From positions 1 to 18,456 of the forward strand of contig JAKEHZ010000177.1 in the NCBI GenBank assembly GCA_022614735.1: 18,456 nucleotides of DNA, read 5' to 3'. Shown here piece after piece: positions 13,575 to 18,456 of the stretch. Under the pieces are notes generated by a model that worked only from the letters and a program-made list of their open reading frames with translations, searched no databases and was not told where the DNA came from. The first letter of the stretch is position 1. The number at the start of each line of letters is the position of its first letter. Position numbers and translations under genes: made by a program. The DNA comes from Acidobacteriota bacterium (GTDB taxonomy: Bacteria; Acidobacteriota; Blastocatellia; RBC074).

Positions 13575-14306
13575 TCAAGAGACAACAACATTGTCAAGCC
13601 ACCCTTCCATCACGCTTAAGACTCGCACGGGTTGTCCCGAAGCTCTTCGCGGGTATACCACGCGATGAGTCGGGAAGACCAGGCCGTCGAACGCTCTATG
13701 CGCATGACAGAAATGTGCTCCCCGCGCGAACTCGCCAAAGGTATATGCCGTGTAGTCGAGGCGGCGCAGCAGCTTCTGTTCGTCGAAATAAAAAACCTGC
13801 TCACGGCTATGCGTCGGGAAGCTCGGTGGATAGCGAACGTGCAGAGTTCGCCAGCAAGAACCATCCTGCTCATGCCATCTGTCGCCTTCGCGACACTCGA
13901 ACTCTGGCCAGAGAAAGAGATAGGGTGTGACAGCGTAGTTCCAGAATGCATAACCAAAGAAGTACAACAAATCTAGGTCGTCCCAGAAAATCCGACGAGG
14001 GATACGCCCGTCGGCATCAAGGATGGTTCTACGGTGAGCCATCATCTCTCCCGCTCTTGTCTCGATCCTCACGCTATCGGTCTCGAAAACGCCTCTTAGA
14101 CCACTGCGCGGGAACGGAGCGAGTACGGCGTAAATTCGCCGAGTGTTGACGGTGCAGGCAAATGCACGCGAGCGCGGCGACTGAAACTTAAGGGCGAGCA
14201 TTTTTCCGCCGATACGCAGTTGGAGCTTCAGCTCACGAACTCCTGCCCAACGCTCCGAGCCCCCGTGAGCAGCGATGACCTCCTTCAGTAATGAAACCTC
14301 TGCCAT
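13575..14306 (-). CDS. Conserved hypothetical protein
   Basis: A 243-aa protein without signal peptide or membrane helix. The sequence has features I recall from a widespread uncharacterised family. These are LLKEVIAAHGGSERW at the start, FWNYAVTPYLFLWPEFE in the middle, WRTLHVRYPPSFPTHSREQVFYFDE, LLRRLDYTAYTFGEFARGAHFCHAH, and VFPTHRVVYPRR near the end. The pattern of paired beta strands and an N-terminal helix recalls proteins that bind lipids or lipoproteins (LolA/LolB-like folds), but that is only an impression. ATG 14306 is preferred; GTG 14324 in the same frame would add six residues. It is followed by a 255-base gap, then the DUF1223 gene. Confidence 0.82.
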   Translation of the reverse strand: MAEVSLLKEVIAAHGGSERWAGVRELKLQLRIGGKMLALKFQSPRSRAFACTVNTRRIYAVLAPFPRSGLRGVFETDSVRIETRAGEMMAHRRTILDADGRIPRRIFWDDLDLLYFFGYAFWNYAVTPYLFLWPEFECREGDRWHEQDGSCWRTLHVRYPPSFPTHSREQVFYFDEQKLLRRLDYTAYTFGEFARGAHFCHAHRAFDGLVFPTHRVVYPRRASGQPVRVLSVMEGWLDNVVVS

Positions 14307-14339
14307 ATGTCCATATCCGGCCACAAATGCCCATCAGAA

Positions 14340-14582
14340 TCAAATCGAGGTCACCCCCTTCAGTTTCTCCGGATTAGTGATGACGTGGATCGTTCCCACC
14401 TGATCATCTGTCGTATCCAGGGTTACAACGCTGTGTGGGCGATGATTGATATAGCTGATAACCTCCGGCTGGCCATTGATTTCTGATAGACGGGGGACCT
14501 GGTCGACTGGCGCCAGCTTAAGTAGCACACCCACGATGAGTCAGGCGATGAAAGTCGGCCCGATAATGGATCGCGGATACGA
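14340..14582 (-). pseudogene. ECF41 (SigJ-type) sigma factor, C-terminal tail with a stop codon
   Basis: The frame ending at 14340 has NGQPEVISYINHRPHSVVTL followed by IHVITNPEKL, the signature end of the SnoaL-like extension of ECF41 sigma factors. Upstream in the same frame, IIGPTFIA and LIVGVLLKL are separated by one TGA at 14543-14541, where relatives have Arg (CGA to TGA would explain it). The sigma-2 and sigma-4 domains are absent. A formal 64-aa ORF from GTG 14534 exists but is only the tail. Confidence 0.72.
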
Positions 14583-14639
14583 ATAAGTGCGCCCAGATGA
14601 TGGTGCACTTCTTGACAATCTAGCGAGGAGCCGAAACGC

Positions 14640-15053
14640 ATGCCTTTCATCGAAACTCTGGTTGTCTACCCGATCAAGTCACTCGACGGCGCTCGCGCTT
14701 GCTGGGAGGACTGTTTGTTCAACGCATCGGGGACAGTTGTGGATTTTGAAATCGGATCGGTACATCTGAATGGCATCAAACCCTGCCAGCACTGCGTTGT
14801 GCCTTCGCGCGATCCGTTCACGGGTGAAACGCTGACAGGCTTTCAGATAGCCTTTGCACGGAAATGTAGAGAAACGCCGCCGGATTGGGCAGAATCGTCG
14901 CGCTTCGATCACTATTACTGCCTGAGCGTTAACACGCGGATTCCGTTAACCGAAGCCGGAAAGATCATCAGAGCCGGCGATGAGATCAGATTGCTCGGAG
15001 CTCACCGGAGAGTCAGCCAGCGAACATATACTGAGAACGATTCAGCACGCTGA
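14640..15053 (+). CDS. MOSC-domain protein shortened by an in-frame internal deletion
   Basis: A 137-aa reading frame where the family usually has about 270. Residues 1-31 are the MOSC_N opening (YPIKSLDGARACWEDCLFNASG). Residue 33 onward jumps to the C-terminal part: FEIGSVHLNGIKPCQHC, VVPSRDPFTGETLTGFQ, SRFDHYYCLSVNTRIPL, and GDEIRLLG. More than 100 residues between them, most of the beta barrel, are absent, yet the frame is kept. Cys49 and Cys52 remain; one is in the position of the molybdenum-ligand Cys of mARC/YcbX-type enzymes. It has GAGGAG nine bases before ATG and a TTGACA upstream, so it could be expressed. It is probably a non-functional remnant, since the cofactor pocket must be incomplete. 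Confidence 0.75.
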   Translation: MPFIETLVVYPIKSLDGARACWEDCLFNASGTVVDFEIGSVHLNGIKPCQHCVVPSRDPFTGETLTGFQIAFARKCRETPPDWAESSRFDHYYCLSVNTRIPLTEAGKIIRAGDEIRLLGAHRRVSQRTYTENDSAR

Positions 15054-15144
15054 AGAGGGGGAATTATTTCTTTCTTCAGTCGCGATCTACCTCTCTATAT
15101 GGAGATCGTGCATATTCTGTGAATGTTTTGACTGAGAAGTTTTA

Positions 15145-15909
15145 TTAAGGCTGTGGAAACAACAGGCGTGCCAGTTCTTCGCGCCATACATAGCCAAGTG
15201 CCTCAGTCAGTTGCCGTAATACTTCAAGCCCATAATTACGCACTACTTGTGCATTTTGGCCCGGCAACGGCTCAAGCAGTCCTCGTAAAACATCGGGAGT
15301 TACATTCAGATATCGTTTCCACTCTTCGGAACTATGCCCGCTGACTTTGAGAACGACTGCTGGTGGAATACCCGCCAGAATTGCGCGCGTCACGAAGGCG
15401 TGACGAAGGTCGTGCAGATGTAGATCAGCAATCTCCTTTTTAGTTCGCGCCGTGTTGAATGATTTTTTCACGTCTCGGAGACCGCCAAAGACTAACCCTG
15501 AAGTATGGTTACCAGTATGTTTATATAACTCTTTCAGATGGTCGTGAACTCGCTGCGTCATCGGAACGCTACGCGCGACGTTGCCTTTAGCATTGATGTC
15601 TCTGACGTTGATCTGACGCGAGGCAAAATCAACATCCTTGCGCCAGTCAAGTGTAAACAGTTCGTTTCTCCGTAGCCCGGTGTCAGAAGCAATGATAATC
15701 ACGTGTGAGAGATGCGCACGTTTGCCCACACAAATTTCAAGTAGTGCCACCTCTTCCCCGAACGTAGGGATGCGGTCACGCTTGGTTTCGGCTTTGCGCT
15801 GGATAAGCGGCCCGCCCGTGCTGGCATTAAAGGGATTTCTGGCCAGCTTACGATTGATGACAGCATAATCAGGTTTAGTCTCATAGTTGACCTCCCAATG
15901 ATTGAGCAA
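15145..15909 (-). CDS. Tyrosine recombinase (phage-type integrase), N-terminally truncated
   Basis: A 254-aa frame with a complete catalytic domain: Arg in SDTGLRRNEL, HDLRHAF (His and second Arg), GHSS (third His) and the nucleophile Tyr in EEWKRYLN. The N-terminal SAM-like core-binding domain is reduced to a short, rearranged piece (INRKLARNPFN). Full integrases of this sort are 350 or more residues. The start is a TTG directly after a TGA, with no good ribosome binding site, so the gene lost its true beginning. Activity is unlikely without the arm- and core-binding parts. No att site or tRNA is visible next to it. Confidence 0.85.
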   Translation of the reverse strand: MLNHWEVNYETKPDYAVINRKLARNPFNASTGGPLIQRKAETKRDRIPTFGEEVALLEICVGKRAHLSHVIIIASDTGLRRNELFTLDWRKDVDFASRQINVRDINAKGNVARSVPMTQRVHDHLKELYKHTGNHTSGLVFGGLRDVKKSFNTARTKKEIADLHLHDLRHAFVTRAILAGIPPAVVLKVSGHSSEEWKRYLNVTPDVLRGLLEPLPGQNAQVVRNYGLEVLRQLTEALGYVWREELARLLFPQP

Positions 15910-15982
15910 TGCTCACAGTGATTACGCAATTGAACAGCTGAATTGTTAGAATTGCTTTCTCCAGAGCCAGCCGCGCTGTCGC

Positions 15983-16228
15983 TCAATGTTTGTGCGGTTT
16001 TGCTCCCGGTGCGTGCGAATGAGGTTTTGGTTTCTTCTTCGGGCTTCCAGGTTTGATTTGAGATGATTCAGTTTCTCCCTCGGCCATCTCCTTCAACTGC
16101 TTCAACTCCTCTGGCGAAAGCTGTGGCAAGCGCCGAATGAATGTCACCAACGCCCAGATGGATTCCGGACTGTCCTCCTTTGTAGTCTTCTCGAAGACTG
16201 CCTTCGCTAGGTCATTACCCTTTGCGCC
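15983..16228 (-). pseudogene. C-type cytochrome, C-terminal tail
   Basis: An open frame without start codon or ribosome site. It contains DLAKAVFEKTTKEDSPESIW, then ALVTFIRRLPQLSPEELKQL, which resembles the C-terminal helix of small class I cytochromes c. It ends in a Lys/Pro/His-rich tail before TGA 15985-15983. The haem motif CxxCH is missing because the upstream part is lost at a stop near 16229. Identification rests on the helix pattern only, so it is moderate. Confidence 0.5.
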
Positions 16229-16864
16229 TCAAAAATTCCGTGACGCTTTTGGACATACGCCGCTCTCGTTGTATGGATTATTTGGTTTCGACCATTCTAT
16301 TGCTCACCATAGTACTGTCAAACGAAAGACGATCCAGTCCCGCTTTGTAGTTTAAGGTGAGGCGAACTGCTTCGTCTGACAGCCGTGACATACAAGATGA
16401 GCACAACTCAACCGCCGGGATTGACAAATGAAGTGACGAAGAATAGTGTAAAAGCACGCAATAATAACAAGCTAACAACTAGCAAACATCAATCAAATAT
16501 TGAATGGCAGGCGGTCGTCTCAACTTCTCCGTCCACACTTAAGAGACGCGCTTCCCAGGAGCCATTCAGCACTCCTGTCTTTGCCCACTTTTTGGCGATT
16601 TCTCTCAGGAGGGGTCAGGAACCACTGGCCAGAGGCACTCTGAGCGCACCCTAAAAATCTTCACCCGTACCCCGTAACCTCTTGGAGTACTGGGTAAAGC
16701 AGTGGCGAGCTCACCCACAGTGAGCAAACAAAGCTCAAAAGGAAGACAGGGGGAGGATCTCACCGAGCCGTTCATCGGAACGATAGAAGCGTAAATCAAA
16801 ACGCTGCCGGCTTTGGTGGGAGACGACTTGGATCTTGACCGAAGCGACATCACAACACTTTTAC
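16229..16864. other. Gene-poor region
   Basis: About 640 bases with several short overlapping frames on both strands, none with a ribosome site, family resemblance or consistent codon use. It probably consists of decayed sequence between the cytochrome and integrase debris and the Rieske gene. No tRNA, hairpin terminator or repeat array was seen. Confidence 0.5.
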
Positions 16865-16879
16865 GGGAGGTAATAAACC

Positions 16880-17188
16880 ATGGGTGAATATATCAAGGTA
16901 GCTAAAACGAGCGAGATTTCCCCGGGAACCGGGAAATATGTTGAAGTTCAGAGTATTCCGATAGCGCTCTTCAATCTCAATGGCAATTTCTACGCCATCG
17001 GCAATACGTGCACGCACCGGGGCGGGCCGCTGGCTGAGGGCCTCATTGCCGGGGATGAAGTTACCTGCCCCTGGCATGGGGCCAGATATAAGATTTCAAC
17101 TGGCGAGGTGTTAGGCCCACCAGCGCCCACGGGCGTTCCCCAATACAACCTGCGCGTGCAAGGTGACGACATTGAAGTCGAAGTGTGA
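16880..17188 (+). CDS. Rieske [2Fe-2S] ferredoxin
   Basis: A 102-aa soluble electron carrier. The two Rieske cluster motifs are CTHRGG (Cys44, His46) and CPWHG (Cys63, His66), spaced as in BphF/NirD-type ferredoxins. Flanking features are FNLNGNFYAIGNTCTH, AGDEVTCPWHGARY and the terminal QYNLRVQGDDIEVEV. No signal peptide, so cytoplasmic. ATG 16880 has GGGAGG nine bases upstream. No oxygenase or nitrite reductase subunit lies within the window, so the partner is unknown. The following gene starts 78 bases later. Confidence 0.95.
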   Translation: MGEYIKVAKTSEISPGTGKYVEVQSIPIALFNLNGNFYAIGNTCTHRGGPLAEGLIAGDEVTCPWHGARYKISTGEVLGPPAPTGVPQYNLRVQGDDIEVEV

Positions 17189-17266
17189 TGATCGAGGGTC
17201 GCTGACAACCGAAAATTGACAAAGTAGTACTAGTGTTATCAGTGTTCCAACCTCAGAGGAGGAAAT

Positions 17267-17740
17267 ATGTGTGATTATTCGTTGCATGGTTTTTCGAACC
17301 GGCTGGCAGTGGAAGGTGAACAGTTGCTGCTTCATCGGTTTCCGACCGGCACGCTGGGACTGGCCTCTCCATCCGATTTGTGGACCCCCGAAGAACCGCC
17401 AGAACAGCCGAGAAGAGGATGGTGGTCGCGCGTCAAATGCTGGTTGAGCCTCATTGGCGAGGCGCCAATTCCCGCCGTCTGCATACCGCCGGGCGCCCAA
17501 TTGGTGTTGCGAGATATTCCACAATGCTTGCAACAACAGATTAGCGTCGGTGACGAAGAAGAAGTAACCTTTGTCGAATTGAGCGCCGACACCTACAGCT
17601 ATCGCGATGCGGTCCGTTTCAACAACGGACGAGAGGTCCTCTTGCAAAAGCTGGCAGAGGGACAGCGGGTGGACGTCTTATGCCTTGCTTCGGTTAAGGA
17701 GGCGCCCTTGCAGGTTTGGCCAGCAGCTGTATCACGCTAG
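17267..17740 (+). CDS. Conserved hypothetical protein (MCDYSLHG family)
   Basis: A 157-aa protein with the opening MCDYSLHGFSNRLAVEGEQL, a start I recall from uncharacterised acidobacterial and proteobacterial proteins. The middle has HRFPTGTLGLASPSDLW and a basic, Trp-rich stretch (RRGWWSRVKCWLSLIG), then IPPGAQLVLRDIP and a DAVRFNNGREVLLQKLAEGQ segment. No signal peptide, membrane helix or known catalytic motif is clear. ATG 17267 is preceded by GAGGAGG. A TTGACA at 17216 could belong to its own promoter, but no good -10 follows. Confidence 0.8.
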   Translation: MCDYSLHGFSNRLAVEGEQLLLHRFPTGTLGLASPSDLWTPEEPPEQPRRGWWSRVKCWLSLIGEAPIPAVCIPPGAQLVLRDIPQCLQQQISVGDEEEVTFVELSADTYSYRDAVRFNNGREVLLQKLAEGQRVDVLCLASVKEAPLQVWPAAVSR

Positions 17741-17971
17741 CTGAGAGGAACCTGAAAAGCAATTCACAGGAGCATAGAGTCGCCCGGATCAGTAGGCGGT
17801 CGAGAAGAGTATTCCTGGCTGCGGCAGCAGTCCTCCCATCTGTTGGTTTGCACAATTGCGCCCCTCGTTAGATGTGGTGAGTGAAAATGATCACCGGTAG
17901 TTGGCTATTGGGGGTCACGACCCAATCGAGGCGACTGGCTCTATCGCGGCCGGCATCATTCAAGCAACATA
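17741..17971. other. Intergenic region with a weak palindrome
   Basis: No gene is supported. ATTGGG (17907-17912) and CCCAAT (17921-17926) form a 6-bp inverted repeat with an 8-base gap, without a T-run. It may be an operator for the PDZ gene or chance. Confidence 0.4.
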
Positions 17972-18001
17972 CAACTATTGGCAACTATTGCCAACTATTG
18001 G
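17972..18001. repeat. Three 10-bp tandem repeats before the PDZ gene
   Basis: CAACTATTG followed by G, C, G occurs three times with exact 10-base period. The last copy runs straight into the ribosome binding site GGAGG (18000-18004). A 10-base period puts each copy on the same DNA face. Confidence 0.8.
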
Positions 18002-18012
18002 AGGATCCGACA

Positions 18013-18456
18013 ATGGAACAGACACCGAATTATAAACGCTACAAGGTACTGCTCTTGGTGCTTACGGGAGTATTTTTCATCTGGGGGGTGATCGGTGCGC
18101 TCGACATCACCCGCATCCCTTACCCCGGATATACCCTAAGCCCAGACGCCAGCCGGGTCACGCTCGTGCGCGCGGGCGGTCCGGCCGAGCAGGCCGGGAT
18201 CAGGGTCGGCGATACCGTGACTCAAATGAATGGCATTCCGATTTCGGACTTGGCCGCGCTGGCAGAACGAGGGCGGCCAGCCATCAACAGTGACGGAAGC
18301 CTGACTGTGAAGCGCGACGCGACCGAGCAGACCCTCACCTTCAAATATGCTCAGCAACCGCTGGTGGATATCATTACCGGCCCCGGCTTTCTCACTCTGG
18401 CCGGCCTGGCCTTCCTCATCCTCGGACTGATGGTCTATCTCAAGAATCCGACCCGA
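18013..18456 (+). CDS. Membrane PDZ-domain protein (3' end outside window)
   Basis: At least 148 residues, open to the window end. A hydrophobic helix (about 12-29) is followed by an extracytoplasmic PDZ domain (about 45-112) with the pattern VTLVRAGGPAEQAGIRVGD and VTQMNGIPI. A second membrane helix runs from about 121 to 142. The arrangement suits a multi-pass membrane protein whose first loop is a PDZ domain. Such proteins often continue into a sensor or kinase region, but that part is not seen. ATG 18013 has GGAGG eight bases upstream. No protease active site is present in the visible part. Confidence 0.85.
   Translation, partial: MEQTPNYKRYKVLLLVLTGVFFIWGVIGALDITRIPYPGYTLSPDASRVTLVRAGGPAEQAGIRVGDTVTQMNGIPISDLAALAERGRPAINSDGSLTVKRDATEQTLTFKYAQQPLVDIITGPGFLTLAGLAFLILGLMVYLKNPTR

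Noticed and set aside
13414..13668. 84-aa plus-strand ORF
   Set aside because: No ribosome site, no family resemblance, and its second half is antisense to the hypothetical gene at 13575.
14541..14543. TGA in the sigma-factor fragment as another selenocysteine codon
   Set aside because: It sits at an Arg position in a non-redox family, no hairpin was found, and the N-terminal domains are missing. A nonsense mutation is simpler.
17972..18001. CRISPR-like repeat
   Set aside because: Repeats are 10 bases with no spacers and no cas genes nearby.

Overview
The window looks like a chromosomal accessory region of a soil- or sediment-type bacterium, most like Acidobacteriota (Blastocatellia-type). 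This is inferred from gene style, not from a marker gene: a Hanks-type kinase fused to an OmpR winged helix and a TolB-like domain, a very large propeller-type sensor kinase, an IS1380-family element, a CGNR regulator, and several conserved hypotheticals I associate with that phylum. No rRNA, tRNA or CRISPR was seen.

Layout. (1) 1-1622, minus: start of a kinase / winged helix / TM / TolB-like fusion that runs off the window. (2) 1988-2656: flavin reductase of the nitroreductase superfamily, close to iodotyrosine deiodinase. (3) 2706-5996: mobile-element zone. It holds an intact IS1380-type element, an unidentified 239-aa protein, a second 5'-end remnant of a related IS, and the C-terminal tail of a serine recombinase. 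(4) 5993-9324: a 999-aa sensor histidine kinase with two predicted seven-bladed propellers, followed by a wrecked NarL-type response regulator that lost its phospho-acceptor and DNA-binding domain. (5) 9560-11736: a CGNR regulator divergent from a VOC protein and a PPOX flavoprotein, with overlapping promoters and a palindromic operator candidate between them. (6) 11799-13319, minus: a DUF1223 thioredoxin-fold protein followed by an exported peroxiredoxin-like protein. The latter has an in-frame UGA exactly at the first redox-active cysteine (U-x-x-C) and a perfect hairpin just downstream that fits a bacterial SECIS. It is best read as a selenoprotein that ordinary gene calling would split in two. 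(7) 13575-16230: a conserved hypothetical, then decayed genes: an ECF41/SigJ sigma-factor tail, a MOSC protein with a large in-frame internal deletion, an N-terminally truncated tyrosine recombinase, and a cytochrome c tail. (8) 16880-18456: a Rieske ferredoxin, a conserved hypothetical, and the start of a membrane PDZ protein preceded by three 10-bp tandem repeats.

Main message: the likely selenoprotein and its SECIS are the strongest biological finding. The next is the concentration of partial genes and mobile-element debris. That includes a sensor kinase whose adjacent regulator has been destroyed, so the kinase must now signal to a distant partner or be losing function.
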